Assembly (NCBI GenBank): GCA_015039365.1
Contig: WION01000179.1
Location: 1-64,000, forward strand
DNA: 64,000 nucleotides
Reading direction: 5' to 3'
Source of the DNA: Amanita rubescens
Lineage: Eukaryota; Basidiomycota; Agaricomycetes; Agaricales; Amanitaceae
Shown here: positions 33,473-44,952 of the stretch, piece by piece
Layout: every line of letters begins with the position of its first letter
Numbering within the stretch: position 1 is the first letter of the stretch
Program-made: the position numbers and the translations under genes
The notes under the pieces: model-generated
Databases searched by the model: none
What the model was told of the DNA's origin: nothing
The model's input: only the letters and a program-made list of their open reading frames with translations

Positions 33473-35102
33473 TCCTTTAAACTTATTTAGTTGATCATGT
33501 ATCATTAATATCCAAATGTGCCCAATGCAACAACAATTCTGACACTGTATGCAAGGACCTGGATATCAATCATGTTCAAGTTCGGCACTTCTGTGATCGC
33601 GGCTCCAGTTCATACGTCTTCCTTGGACTATACCATCTCTAACTCATCATCAGCACCTTCAATGCTGACGTGCCTGTGGTTCATGTGAACTGCCCATATT
33701 ATTCTTGTTCACTGAAATTCTCTTATCTCTCGCTCCTCTTTGTGCTCGGTTATTCTGCAGTGGCCGCCCGTGGACGACACTCAGCCCGGCGCACTTAACC
33801 AGCCCCCTCAGCACCACACGCCAAGCCATATGATTGAGCCCAGTCCTCACCAGCCGTACGCATCATCCGTACGCAACTCCACACGAACCTTACGGCCTCT
33901 ACTGCACCACCAGCTTCCGTGCGCCCCCCTACAGCATCTATACGACGCTTTGCTGCGTAATGTACTTTTTTAGCTTATCGATCCGAGTCTCGCCACGACG
34001 ATCGTTGAAGAGACGACGGGCACGGAAATTCGCCTAAAACCTTCTATGCCACCAGTACACGCTGCACCCGCTTCATCCAAGGACGACGAGCTTCATGATT
34101 GTTTAGTCTTCAGAAAGGATGAAGTTGCAAGCGCCATACTTTAAATTAGACCGCGAACACATACTAAATGGATCGGCAATACCTTGGTGTATTCCAAGAC
34201 TAGGATCGTGCCGCAGTACCCCCTTCTCCCTGGTCCGCGAAAACTTGGGACTCGTAGTATATGGCACGCTTCCTCTAGCTGGATACTGGGGATGATTACT
34301 GGGTGATTTGGGCGATATTCTCGCCATCGATTATGTTAATAATCATAGCTGGTCTGCACGTCTTCTCGGAGAAACCATATTACGGGTTCCACGCAGCAGC
34401 AGTTCGGTATGGGCTGCGTCTTAGTACGCAGCACACAAATCATCGGCGATAGCTTCATGTCTCTACTTCTTTGCAAATGTGTATGATCTCTCGATGTTGC
34501 AACAAGGCAAAGTGCTGAACTCTATTGCACTGCTATTCTTCATCGCCTGTCAATGTAAAGGCCGGTATCGATCAAGAGCGCCAGCGCTGATATGTGATAG
34601 TAGTGATCATGATGGTCTCGTGATTATGAATGGCTATCATTGGCCATTGGGCGCAGGCATCCCTCGCATCGCTGATACACCGTCGTTGCGCGCATGTGGC
34701 GCCGTAGGGGCCGCCGCCCTGCAGTGATAACGTTGACGGCGTCTTGGCATCGCTAAGAATATTCGACTCAAAACGCACACTTTGACCCTCGCAACTGAGA
34801 TGAGATGATGAGTATAGTACACTGGTCGCGCGCGACGAAACACGTCGCATGGCTGTATATTTTCAAGTTATGGATACGGCGCTGTGCATGATGTGCTAAA
34901 AACAGGGGGGAAAATGCAGTACGGTACAGATTGCAATAGATTATGCATATGGTGATGCCAGTTGTATTGTATGAAGATGAGCGGTAAGATTAGGATACAT
35001 GCAGTGAGTTGTTGGATCATAACAAATCTAGACAGAAAGAAAGAAAGAAAAAAAATAGTGCGTGATGTCAATGCGAAGGAAGAAAAAAAAACGAAAAAAC
35101 GA
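33473..35102. other. Intergenic stretch without a supported gene
   Basis: A proline-rich coding-like remnant at 33740-33975 changes frame and cannot be identified. The rest has no coding signal; 35035-35100 is A-rich. Confidence 0.5.
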
Positions 35103-36145
35103 CTAATATCCCCGATTCTTTTTAAGATTCCTCAATGCCATGGCACGTTTTTCGGCATCCTTGATATTCCATTCGCCATCCCAGCTTCTCTGCGGTTTCT
35201 CATCTGGATCAGGAATAGGAGCCCGGATAGGACGAGAAGGGGGCTTCCTCTGGTATGCGAGGTGAAGATCGTTTCTTCCCTACACGCCTACTACCAGGAG
35301 GGGTAGCCAGTCCGACTCGTTTGTGCGCCGACCGTAAGGCTCCTACTCCTCTGCACAGTCGCGTTCCGTGGAGACTGTGGGATAGGTGGCAATGGGCGCG
35401 ATTTCGTCTCCTCGCCTGAGGATGTATTTTGGGAAAGAAACTGTGATGGATGTGGCGGTATGGGCCTTACGGCGAGAGGCACGGTGTTCCTCTCCGTCCC
35501 GAACGTAAATATACCGCGAGGAGTGGGCTCTGACGGTGATTTGTGGTGGTGGCGCGGGAAGACGAGTTCGGTGGGGATGTTTTCCCCTAGCGTACGTGTC
35601 AGCTTGGCCATGCGTCTGCGACGAATGTTATCCGGGCCGTCTAGGTTGAAAGAGTCCATCGTTGGAGCGGGAGATGGAGGGATCATGCTCATCGATAAGG
35701 GCCGAGGTGGAAGAGAAAGAGGAGCAGGGACGGAGAGATTGAGTGAGGTAGACGAAGATGGTGTTAGAGTTTTTATTACGGGTTCAGAGGCAGGCGGTGG
35801 GACAGATTGCAAGCGGAGTACCAGTAAGCGGGGAAGCTCCTTTGAGTTTCGCCTCTTATGGCCTCCAGTCGCTGCGGGCTCAATAGGCGCGGCGAAGAGG
35901 TTGTCCGAGATGTGGGTGGTGGTAACCGCTGCCAAAGAAGTTACAGAGGAGGAAGCAGAATGCGAGAATAGGGTGTTATCCCTACGTTTTGAGGGACCTG
36001 CCAGCAGGGAGTCGTGATGGTCGATAACATGAGGTGTGGCGCCGAGGACATTTCCTAGTTTTCTAGTTGACCTGAGCAGACGAGTACGCTGGTCTGGGGG
36101 AAGGTCGTTTACTGTGGGAGGGAGAGCTGCTATGGTTACGGACAT
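35103..36145 (-). CDS. Conserved fungal hypothetical protein, 331 aa, Ser/Pro-rich
   Basis: Two exons, 36145-35295 and 35247-35103, joined across a 47 bp intron (35248-35294) so that the C-terminus becomes SWDGEWNIKDAEKRAMALRN-like and ends at TAG 35105-35103; without splicing it would stop early. Two segments look conserved and structured: LPPDQRTRLLRSTRKLGNVLG near the N-terminus and RRRMAKLTRTLGENIPTELV in the middle. The remainder is disordered and rich in Ser and Pro. I chose the Met at 36145 because the TATA box lies 36 bp upstream of it; an in-frame Met at 36166 is the alternative. It resembles a widespread but uncharacterised basidiomycete family. Intact. Confidence 0.75.
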
Positions 36146-36180
36146 GAGGAGGGCAACGGGGCACATACCTGGAGGCTATA

Positions 36181-36187
36181 TTATATA
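36181..36187 (-). promoter_or_regulatory. TATA box
   Basis: TATATAA on the minus strand, about 36 bp upstream of the chosen start of the hypothetical gene at 36145. Confidence 0.45.
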
Positions 36188-37110
36188 GTCATGTGGCTAT
36201 TCATCTTGTTCTCCATTTGTTAACGTTACGGTCACGTTAAAAGGGTTTGCCGGCATCGCCTCGCAACAATATGTAGTCAAAGTGGCTGCTTAGTTACCTT
36301 CTATCTTTGTTCGGCACCGTTGATTGTAAGCTTAATGTCCCGGCCTGTCCCGACCTCGGTCTCGGTTGATTCAACCGTACCCGGCTACTAAGTCGCTTCA
36401 CTTGAACAAGCCAGCAGTCAACCTACATTCTGACATACATATGTACATCCAGACGAAATCGCCCGGTGGCGACGGATTAGGATCTTACGTTATTCACCGT
36501 TTCACAATCTCACCATCGGACCGTGTTATGAACGTGGAATCGTATTTGGACGGTCCCACTTTTATCCATTTGCAGGAAAAGGACTTATCGCGGCCGCTAT
36601 CGTAATCTCCCAACCAGCGGTTAAATCAAGTGTATCAGTTTTATGTTCCGTCCCTCGGTGTCAATTACAACCTAATCCCGTTCAAAAGACATACGTATCA
36701 TAACGATAACTGTACCAGCAACCAACAGCGCCGCGGTGAAAGAGCGGTTAGTTATTTTGAGCTTTCTGACGTGCGCGAGATAATCCAGATCGCACTGCTT
36801 TGAGTGGTACATGTCTCAATCTGGGCTTTCCTCAAGAGTGAGCTCTTGTTCCTTGCACAGATCGCCCAACGGAGGTCTGGAGCCGCCCAAGAGTCCACAG
36901 CAATCCAGGTGACGATAAAGGTTCCATAAAGCTAGGCCCACATCAGCTTCGGAACATGGGAAATGAACGATGACGACTAGGGTCTTGGAGACGCACTATT
37001 ACGCTACGCTTGCTATGGCAGCAGGAGCGTAGCGAGGTCGGCAATAATTTTCCGTCTTTAATGATAAAAATGCTCGCATTAAAGAAAATCCAGACACGTA
37101 CAGGGATAGC
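36188..37110. other. Intergenic stretch without a supported gene
   Basis: Only short ORFs without recognisable features. Confidence 0.5.
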
Positions 37111-38334
37111 TCAGGTCCGTCGTACAAGTATCATGGCCACGGGCCACTCGACATCTACTTCATCCAACAGACCCGATTTCCTACCAGCATTCGAAACACC
37201 TTGCCTTAGATCCTTCCAGAATCTGATGGCAATATCACCACTCTTGACCGCGCCCAACTCCACAGCCATGTCAAACCACTTCTCCCCACCTTCCAACGCT
37301 TTCGTGTCCTCTTCTAAAAACCTTTGATCAACGGGTGCCTCCTTGTCTTGGGGATACTGCTCAAGATAGTTGTGGAGAGCACTCCACGATCGAAGGTAAG
37401 CAAGCAACTCTAGCCACGTCAAAGACTTGGTCAAGATAATCGGGTTATGCTCCACTTTCGTGACAGGTGTGGCATCCAAGTCGGCACGACGGGGTAACCG
37501 CGTCGTAGATGGTAGATTCAACGCCTCTGGCGGCGCAAGTCCCGCGAAAAAAACGCGTTCGACGTCGCCCAACCCGCAACCTGTCGGATCCGCGATCGAT
37601 GACGACGAAGAAGACGAAGGAAGGATAGTGGAAGGATGAGGAACGTCCAATAGATGCCTCTCCAAGATCGTACGACCTGGCCGCTCAAAATGCGGTCCAA
37701 GCGAAGAACTAGGGTCCAGTACCCTGAGCATACTGCGTGATGGACTCAGATAAAGACGGATAAGCGGACAATCTTATTTCAGAATAGATCTAAGAATTAG
37801 GGTGAGGGGACGGCGCGGTTATGAAGGAGGAGGAGGGGCGTACCCAAAACGCAGCACATCCACCTTTTTTCAACACGCGACGCGTCTCAGGCCATATTTT
37901 TGACCAATCGAACCAATGGCAAGCTTGAGCTGAGATCATCAGATCGACCGTTCCGTCTTGAACGCCGATACTGGAGAGGTCTTCCGCGCTGCCGTTTGCA
38001 AATGAGGTTTTTTCTGACCAGGGAGGGGAGGAGAAGAGCGTGCGAGCGGTGGATAGCATTGTTTCGGAAGTGTCTATACCGATGATACGGCGGAATGGCA
38101 TGAGGTGGCGGGTTGCTTGTCCTGCGCGTACTAAGTAAGCTATACGGGTCATAATGACTAACGGCATTCCTACGTACCGGTTCCGCAACCCAAGTCAAGA
38201 GCGAGGTCAAATCCTGCACCTCCTGGAGATCGTTTGTGATAGCCTAGAATACGTTTGAAAAGTTTTCCAGGATAAGTTGGACGAGCAGAAGAGTAGATGG
38301 AGGCATTGAATGAAGCTTGAGCAAACGTCGACAT
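37111..38334 (-). CDS. Trans-aconitate 3-methyltransferase-like SAM methyltransferase, one frameshift
   Basis: Class I S-adenosylmethionine-dependent methyltransferase of the Tmt1-like family. Exon 1 (38334-38178) has FNASIYSSARPTYP and SAM motif I LALDLGCGTG; the intron 38122-38177 separates it from GQATRHLMP, motif II IIGIDTSETML and ISAQACHWFDWSK (38121 to about 37855). A further intron (GTACGC...TTCTTAG) leads to YSEIRLSAYPSLSESITQYA, then DPSSSLGPHFERPGRTILE and a C-terminal WLELLAYLRSWSALHNYLEQ helix region ending at 37111. Between the last two blocks one extra base near 37718 changes frame and creates a TAG at 37711-37709. The rest is intact, so this is a very recent pseudogene or a sequence error. 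Confidence 0.8.
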
Positions 38335-38682
38335 GATGTGACAATGTGACACGAGTCCGATTTCTTCCACATGGCAGGGTAAAACCAAGGCTCGGTATGT
38401 ACCTTGTAAAAACTCCTAGTTTGATATTTACTGAAAATTGCAGAACACTCATCGTTCGCCTAATATCGACTGCTCAAACTGGGTTTTTTTATTCCACGCA
38501 GAGATTACGGATAGGTCCCAAGTTGTCAGCGGTGAAATATGATCCAGTTGGTGAGTGGATCGTCGTTGTCGTCGTCCATATGGGTTTCTAACGTCAATGT
38601 ACTAGTGAAGCGGAGGGTTTTGTTTGTTGAGAGCAAAAAGACCAAAAAAGGGTAGAATGTATTGTACAGTTGTGTAACTCTA

Positions 38683-39028
38683 CTACGATGGAGGAGTTTG
38701 GGGTGGAGGTGGAGGTGGAGTGGTCAAGGGATATTCTTCGCGAGCTTGGGCTAATAGGTTATCCAAGCGTTTTTCTTTAACTGCATCCTGTGTCTAGTTT
38801 GAGATTACGATTGGTGGATAGGAACAATACACAAACCTGGACACATTGACGATATTGTTCCCAGACCTTTCCACATTTTGCCTGGAATTCGTCAGCTTTT
38901 TGCTTTGAAAAAGCAACTCGTTGGTCTGGTGGTACTGTTGGTTCAAGATAACCCTCGAACCAAGAATTAAAGCAAGCGTCATATTCTCGCTTTAGTGGTG
39001 TACATTTTGGTTTGAGACTGTCAGCCAT
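38683..39028 (-). CDS. MDM35: Mdm35/TRIAP1-family twin Cx9C protein, 98 aa
   Basis: Exons 39028-38837 and 38787-38683 with a 49 bp intron. The protein has the twin Cx9C motif of small intermembrane-space proteins: C-TPLKREYDA-C and C-GKVWEQYRQ-C, separated by a helix with FEGYLEP. Mdm35 is imported by the Mia40 relay and escorts Ups1/Ups2 phospholipid transfer proteins in mitochondria. Length fits the family; the C-terminal tail is proline-rich. Its start codon lies only 23 bp from the start of the divergent plus-strand gene, so the two must share a promoter with overlapping 5' regions. Confidence 0.9.
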
Positions 39029-39051
39029 GAGTTACAAACAATAGAAAACAA

Positions 39052-39495
39052 ATGCTTTTACGCATTACGACGTTTGGACACCGAAATGGACCTCTAGTAA
39101 CACCAGAACCAGATCTCCTCTTCGATATTCGTCCTCTTCCAAACCCACCAAAAGATCTTCGAACAGAAGCTCGTCGTACAGGTCAACTCATTCATATGCA
39201 AGAATGGCTTTTCGCTCTTCCTTCAGTCAGACAACTCTTTAACGACATCAGAATCCAGATTTACCAGCGTCTTCGTAAAGCGGAAGATGAAGGTCTCAAT
39301 TTTGTCCATGTCGGACTGGGGTGTAACTTGGGACGCAACCGTAGCGTTACCATTGCCGAGGCACTCGCTACCCTAGACTGGAATGACTGGCAGGTCGAGG
39401 TACAACATCGAGATCGTTGTCTACCTCACGTCGGAAAGGACAGCCCGCTCACTGCCATATCTCCTTCTCGTGCGGATTCCTTTAATATTCAATAA
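39052..39495 (+). CDS. RapZ C-terminal-domain-like protein, 147 aa
   Basis: Single-exon ORF. LLFDIRPLPNPPKDLR near residue 22 and VHVGLGCNLGRNRSVTIAEA near residue 86 match the domain found at the C-terminus of bacterial RapZ (YvcJ), where D-x-R-x-x-x-N-P and G-C-x-x-G-x-x-R-S are the hallmarks. The N-terminal P-loop ATPase domain of bacterial RapZ is absent, as in other stand-alone fungal members. The function in fungi is not established; RapZ-C binds RNA and an amino sugar in bacteria. It is divergent from MDM35 with 23 bp between start codons. Confidence 0.8.
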   Translation: MLLRITTFGHRNGPLVTPEPDLLFDIRPLPNPPKDLRTEARRTGQLIHMQEWLFALPSVRQLFNDIRIQIYQRLRKAEDEGLNFVHVGLGCNLGRNRSVTIAEALATLDWNDWQVEVQHRDRCLPHVGKDSPLTAISPSRADSFNIQ

Positions 39496-39745
39496 ACGCA
39501 GTTAACCCAACTTTTGTAGCCTCACCTTTCATAAATGAAGCTGATACCGTTACAATAGATTAGAGTTAGTTAGTTTTACATTACATTGTTAAGTTTTTTG
39601 TACCCTATAAAGGAACAATCACACGTGCACCGCTTCTCATCGCTGCGAGTCTCCGTCTACCGTTCGCCCACTGGTTGGACGTAAGTTACTTTTAATTCCT
39701 GATCAGAACTTTTCGTTTCAACCTTCCCCCCTTCAGCCATATACC

Positions 39746-40984
39746 ATGACTCGCTTTGGCGATTTTCAACCTCTTTGTTCATCTACTCCCAGTTACCCTT
39801 GGTGTAATCTTTTCTATCGTCAAGTGCGCTTTTTCTCTTGCTCGACTACTATTACCAACTCCTTTCCCCCAAAGCTTCTCCGTTTATCACCTCAAACCCT
39901 CACCGGCCTCTCCAGCTCGGCAATATCTGCTCCAGTAGGCGTCAATCCACAGTGTGGAATCCCTCGCGTAGGATACGATGGTTCAATAGGCAACGTCGCC
40001 AACATCGTCGTATGCGGGATAAGCATCCTCTTTGTCAGCTACCTCATTTACCTATGTAATCGCCGCAAAGCTGCCGTCGGTGCGTGCCCAACAAACTTTT
40101 CCTCCCCCTACACTTCATTTACATAAATCCTTCACCCTAGGCCGCATCGAGCATCGCTTTTTCCTCATTCTCTACCTCCTCACTCTACCCTTTCAACTGC
40201 TCACGACTGGCTCGTTCCTCGAACAAGGTTCAACATCCCTCGTCGTCCTCACAGCGATCCACGCTGGTTTCGTAGCTGCCTTCTTCTGGTCGTTGCTGGC
40301 CAACGCAATCGTCTCCACTCAAATTGTAGAAGACGGAACGCCAAGTAGCCTTATCGTACGTTACACCCATCGTTTCACTTCTCAAACACGTATCTCATTC
40401 TTCCGCAGCCGTTTTACTTGTTGACCATCGCTATTCTATGCGGGACTACCTACATTTCTCTCGACGTTGCTCTGGGAGTAACTCAAACCCTTGGTGGACC
40501 TTCCAACCCAGTCCAATCAATACGGAGTATACCCTTGTTCTTCTTGACGAGTATCTGGCCCGCAGCGTGAGTATCATAACATAGTTCAGGGTCCGTGCAC
40601 CGCGGTCCCAATATGGAATAATGAACTTTCAACGCTCACGCACACGCTCTATTTTCAGTGCGACCTTTCTATATCTGGTTATCATGACGTACATCGTCCT
40701 TACTGTCCTGCAAGAAACTCGACCCATGTTTTTTTACCTCCTCGCTGCGGCTCTATTCGTGCTTTCCCAATTGGACTATTTTTTACTCAATCGAGTGATA
40801 TGTAAAGGTGCTAATGGCAAGACTGATGGGTCGTTTGTAGCCACTATTTTGGAGACAGCTGCTGTGGGTATGTTGTATCTCGCTTGGAGAAGTATAACAG
40901 AAAGTGCGTCTTGGCCTCTTCCCTTTTCCGGTTTTGATTAAATCCGACGCAGGTGCATGGGAGGACGAAACGTATTATAATTAA
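39746..40984 (+). CDS. CHS7: Chitin synthase export chaperone Chs7
   Basis: Exons 39746-40079, 40141-40355, 40409-40566, 40659-40903 and 40953-40984; ends at TAA 40982. It starts with the family signature MTRFGDFQPLCSSTPSYPWC, followed by GVNPQCGIPRVG and seven hydrophobic segments, with FLEQGSTSLVVLTAIHAG, TYISLDVALGVT and FVATILETAAVGMLYLAWRS typical of Chs7. It resides in the ER membrane and is needed for export of chitin synthase. A possible extra in-frame 51 bp intron (GTGCGC...CCAAAG, about 39824-39874) inside the first exon would give 310 aa, closer to the family norm; unspliced it gives 327 aa. Confidence 0.92.
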
Positions 40985-41398
40985 CCTCTCCTCTCTCTCT
41001 CACGACGAATTGTCTATCATCTCGGTTGTGATGCATCGACCATGTGTTCTTGTACCTCGCGCGATATTTCGTGTGTGTAGTTATGATAGTAGTGACGGTA
41101 GAATAGTAGTACAAATCCAACTCGTGCTTGTGATAACATCGACGGTCTTTGGGCCGAAATAAAATCCAAAATAAATACAAACATAAATCTCCGAGTCTCA
41201 CCTTTGCAGCCTCAGCAAAAACTTAAACCAGCTCCAATTCAGAGTCCCACTTCCGTGACATCCATCGATCGTTGATGTTGATGGCGATATAGATGGTGAT
41301 GGGAACATGAGACGACAACGACCATCCCACCCCAAGGGGCCAACGCAGGCCAACGCTCTTGATACTTAAGGTCGTGCGGTTCTGACCACTCGACCAGA
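40985..41398. other. CHS7 3' region and promoter of the secreted-protein cluster
   Basis: No gene seen. A block starting near 41228 is repeated upstream of each of the next two cluster members. Confidence 0.5.
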
Positions 41399-42089
41399 AT
41401 GACCATTACATTCATCCTCGTCACCCTCTTTCTTTTCACATTTGTACGGGGCAATCTGATCTCCGGCCCAACCGACGTTAAACGCAGCGTCCTGACGCCT
41501 CCTTTAACTAGCTCTGAGGTGAGCTAAAGCGGTCCTCCAAGGAGCGAGCATCTGACGATAACCCCCAAGTTAGAGGCTTTTATCAAAGCGCTCTGTCATG
41601 ATCGTTGCACAAATCCGGATTGTGGAGGTATAAAGTATGAGGGAGAACGTCCCTTTGCGGTGGTGGTGGGGGATGTGGATTCGTGTGTAGACAATTGTCA
41701 ATTCAACCGACTTCAAGGCCTTAGTCAGAAAGTGGGCCTTGAAGAGAGGTTGGCTAGGCGGCCCCATGGCGTAAGTATCCTTTAACGTATTCAGCCCAGT
41801 AACTCATGTAAATTGAAAGGAATGGGACCCCTATGTATTTTTACGTCAGATTTGCGCCGCTCGGTGCAACTATTACCGGTGGGGGTTGGTGGGAGATCGG
41901 ATGTTGATTTTTGAGGCCCAATTTTGCCAGTATGAAGAAGTCACGAGTCGTCCTAACCATGCTAAATGCAGGGAAAATTGTGTGCCTCATTTTGCAAAGA
42001 TTCTTGAGAGCGTACGCATAAAGAAGTCATGCAATGTTCAAAGGAGAGATCATATAGGACCGCACGTTAATCATAAATGTCGGACGTAA
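41399..42089 (+). CDS. Secreted cysteine-rich protein, tandem copy 1, 186 aa
   Basis: Exons 41399-41518, 41570-41770 and 41850-42089. The first exon encodes a signal peptide (MTITFILVTLFLFTFVRG). The mature protein has 12 cysteines, including CHDRCTNPDCGGIKYEG in exon 2 and CRENCVPHFAKIL in exon 3, and ends in HVNHKCRT. No known domain is recognised. Small size, signal peptide and many cysteines are the usual profile of secreted effector-like or antimicrobial proteins; function is not known. All junctions keep frame and the 5' splice sites are conserved between copies. Confidence 0.7.
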
Positions 42090-42718
42090 TCTTGAACGAC
42101 TTTTAGTAATGTATGTATCCAATCGTACAAGCAACCACTGGCGCATTTTCAAAACTAACCGACGACTTTGTTACTGCCACTGCCATCACGGTGCAAGCAG
42201 GCCTTGAAATTCTCTTCAACGCTCCTGATATCACGCGATTCTCCTTCTCTACGTGCGCAATCGGCCCGCGTCACTTTTCCCTTCTCTAATTTGCAAAGGG
42301 TACCTTGATCCCTCGTAGGACCCGCCTGAAGCCCTATCGGATTTTTTTTGATTACTACGCTTTTTGAAAAAACTTAGGCGTGGAGGAGGGAGCCAAAAAG
42401 CCGAAGCGTTTGGAATGGCTAAACAACTTCCACAAAGGTCCCAAGCGCCTGTACGTCTGGACCCCTTGTCTCACATATAAGCGCTGCTGGACTCGTAGTC
42501 ACCGTGCCGCTGCATCGCCATGAAGTTATCTCGTGAAGCAGATATAACTCTCGGATGCAAATCTAGAATATATAGTTAATTCCCAGACGCAAACGTCCGT
42601 TGCCGTTGATGATTCGGATATGATGGTGATGGGCACATCAGACGACAAGGACCATCCCATCCCAGGGTCAACGCTCTTGATACTTAAGGCCGTGCGGTTC
42701 CCATACCACTCGACCAGA
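42090..42718. other. Spacer between tandem copies
   Basis: Part of the duplicated unit. It resembles 43422-44100 (shared CACGCGATTCTCCTTCTCTA-like and GGTCCCAAGCGCCTG blocks). It may contain a degenerate additional exon set but no open gene. Confidence 0.5.
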
Positions 42719-43421
42719 ATGACCATTACCTTCATCCTCGTCACCCTCTTTCTTTTCACATTTGTACGGGGCAATCTGATCCCTGGCCCAACCGACGTTA
42801 AACACAGCGCCCTGACGCCTCCTTTAACTAGCTCCGAGGTGAGCTAAAGCGGTCCTCCAAGGAGCGAGCATCTGACGATAATCCCCAAGTTAGAGGCATT
42901 TATCAAAGCGCTCTGTCATGATCGTTGCACAAATCCAGACTGTGGAGGTATAAAGTATGAGGGAAAACGTCCCTTTGCGGTGGTGGTGGGGGATGTGGAT
43001 TCGTGTGTAAACCTATGTCAATTTGACCACCGAGGCCTTAGTTTCCAGGTGGACCTTGAACAGAGGCTTGCTAGGCGGCCCAATGACGTAAGTCTCCTTT
43101 AACGTATTTAGCCTAGAAAACTCACATATAAATTGAAAGAAATGGGATCCCATTGAATTCTTACGTGAGGTCTGCGTCCATCGGTGCAACGATTACCGGT
43201 GGGGGTTGGTGGGAGATTGGGCATCGAGTTTGGCTGGCCAATTTCATCAGTATAGTGAATTCGCGAGTCGTCCTAACCATGCTAGATGCAGGGACAATTG
43301 TGTGCCTCATTTTGCAAAGATTCTTGAGAACGTACGCATGCAGAAGTCGGACTCACTGACATGCATTGTTCGAAGGGGAGACCATATAGGACCTCACGTT
43401 AATCATAAATGTCGGACGTAA
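42719..43421 (+). CDS. Secreted cysteine-rich protein, tandem copy 2, 189 aa
   Basis: Exons 42719-42838, 42890-43087 and 43170-43421, at the same positions as in copy 1. Same signal peptide; 11 cysteines (the FCQ cysteine of copy 1 is FHQ here). The exon 3 middle differs more (DWASSLAGQF; KSDSLTCIVRR) than the signal peptide and the C-terminal DHIGPHVNHKCRT, suggesting divergence of the exposed part. Intact. Confidence 0.7.
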
Positions 43422-44102
43422 TCGTAGTAATGTAGGCATCCAATCGTACTGCGGTTACAAGCAACCACACTTGTTACTACCACTTCCATCCACCGTGCAA
43501 GCAAACCTTTCAACGTTCCTGATATTACGCGATTCTCCTTCTCTACGTGCATAACCGGCCCGCATCAATTTCTTCCTCGTCACTTTTAAGTTTTCCCTTC
43601 TCCACATTTGCAAAGGGCACTCTGATCCCTCGTAGAATCTCATCGAAGCCCTTTCGGATCACCATGCAAGGAGGATTGCAAGCCATATTCTGCCGAGATT
43701 TTTGAAAACTTACGCACGGAGGACGAAGCCAAATGGTTAAAAAACTTCCACAGAGGTCCCAAGCGCCTGCACGTCACCTGGATCCCTTGTCCCACATATA
43801 CGCGCTGCTGGACTTGTAGAGATCCGTCACCGTGCCGCTGCATCGATTAGCCAAATTTTCATTAACCCATTCGGAAGTTGTCTTGACCCTGAAGCAGATA
43901 TAATGCTCGGATGCAAATCTAGAATACTGTACTATGGTTCTAAGTTAATCATTCCCCGTAACAAGATGCAACCGTCCGTTGACATTGATGTGATACGATG
44001 GTGATGGAAACACGAGACGACAACGACCATCCCATCCCAGGGGCCAACGCAGGCCAACGCTCTTGATACTTAAGGTCGTGCGGTTCTGACCACTGGACCA
44101 GA
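43422..44102. other. Spacer between tandem copies 2 and 3
   Basis: Second copy of the spacer block; no gene seen. Confidence 0.5.
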
Positions 44103-44350
44103 ATGACCATTACATTCATCCTCGTCACCCTCTTTCTTTTCACATTTGTACAAGGCACTCTGATCCCTGGCCCAGATGACGTTGGCATCAGAGACCGGAT
44201 GCCTCGTTTAACTCGCTCCGATGTGAGCTGTAGCTGTCCTCCAAGGATTTGAAAAACAAGCATCTGACGATAATCCCCAAGTTAAAGGCTTATATCAAAG
44301 CACTTTGCCATGATCGTTGCACAAATCCGAATTGTGGAGGTATAAAGTAT
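44103..44350 (+). pseudogene. Secreted cysteine-rich protein, copy 3, truncated
   Basis: The signal-peptide exon (44103-44222) and the start of exon 2 (from about 44283, CHDRCTNPNCGGIKYG) are present, but similarity to copies 1 and 2 ends abruptly near 44350 in unrelated AT-rich sequence. Two thirds of the protein are missing. Confidence 0.75.
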
Positions 44351-44497
44351 GGAGGTCATTACACTCCCCCCCCCTTACCCATAGGAATCCTATAGGAATT
44401 GTCGGATTCCTATAGGATTCCTATAGGATTCTGATACATATGGTTGTCAGCCATTTTGGCTGAGAAATCCTACTTCATTCCAATGAGAGTCCTATTG
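44351..44497. other. Short AT-rich repeat block before the LTR element
   Basis: Contains a C10 run and several copies of GGAATCCTATAGGA-type palindromes. Its continuation, after removal of the LTR element, is 52645-52728. Confidence 0.5.
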
Positions 44498-44950
44498 TGT
44501 TACAACACGGTACGGACTCCCGCATTATGCTTACATGATACGTCGGACATGTTTATTTCCTTTATGCATACCTTACTCGTCACTCCCCTTATGCTCGATT
44601 CATACGGACTAACTCGTTTACTTACTTATACCATTCCTTATTCCACATATGACGCCGTCCTTATACCTACGTTCGTACTTACCTTTATTCATTAATTAGT
44701 ACGTCTCTCTGTACTTACCAGTATAAGTACCTCATGTATTCTAGAGTCGAACCCTAAGTTCGACTTAGCTGTTTATTGTCGTCTGGCAATATAACCGTAC
44801 TCTCAAACTCATCTACCACAATCGTCCTCAGATCCTAAGTCAACGCCTTGACTTAGTATTGAACTTATAATCTTAACGTTTGACTTAAGACTTGTAATCG
44901 TGACTAGAGTTGCTGTTGCAACTTAGGTTGAGATTAACGAGTTCGTAACA
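44498..44950 (+). repeat. 5' LTR of the chromovirus
   Basis: A TATA-like TATAAG at 44722-44727 predicts transcription start about 30 bp downstream, at roughly 44755. R would then begin at AAGTTCGACTTA (44756-44767). Confidence 0.95.
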
Positions 44951-44952
44951 AT

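Larger units (their letters stand above)
41228..44350 (+). repeat. Tandem segmental duplication, about 1.3-1.4 kb unit, 2.3 copies
   Basis: The blocks starting near 41228, 42550 and 43930 share promoter, signal-peptide exon, introns and spacer. The duplications therefore include full regulatory regions. Confidence 0.8.

Noticed and set aside
35460..36017. 185-codon plus-strand ORF opposite the hypothetical gene
   Set aside because: Antisense shadow of a Ser/Pro-rich gene whose splice pattern and TATA box favour the minus strand.
44370..44440. CRISPR-like GGAATCCTATAGGA repeats
   Set aside because: Short overlapping palindromes without regular spacers, in a eukaryotic transposon-rich region.
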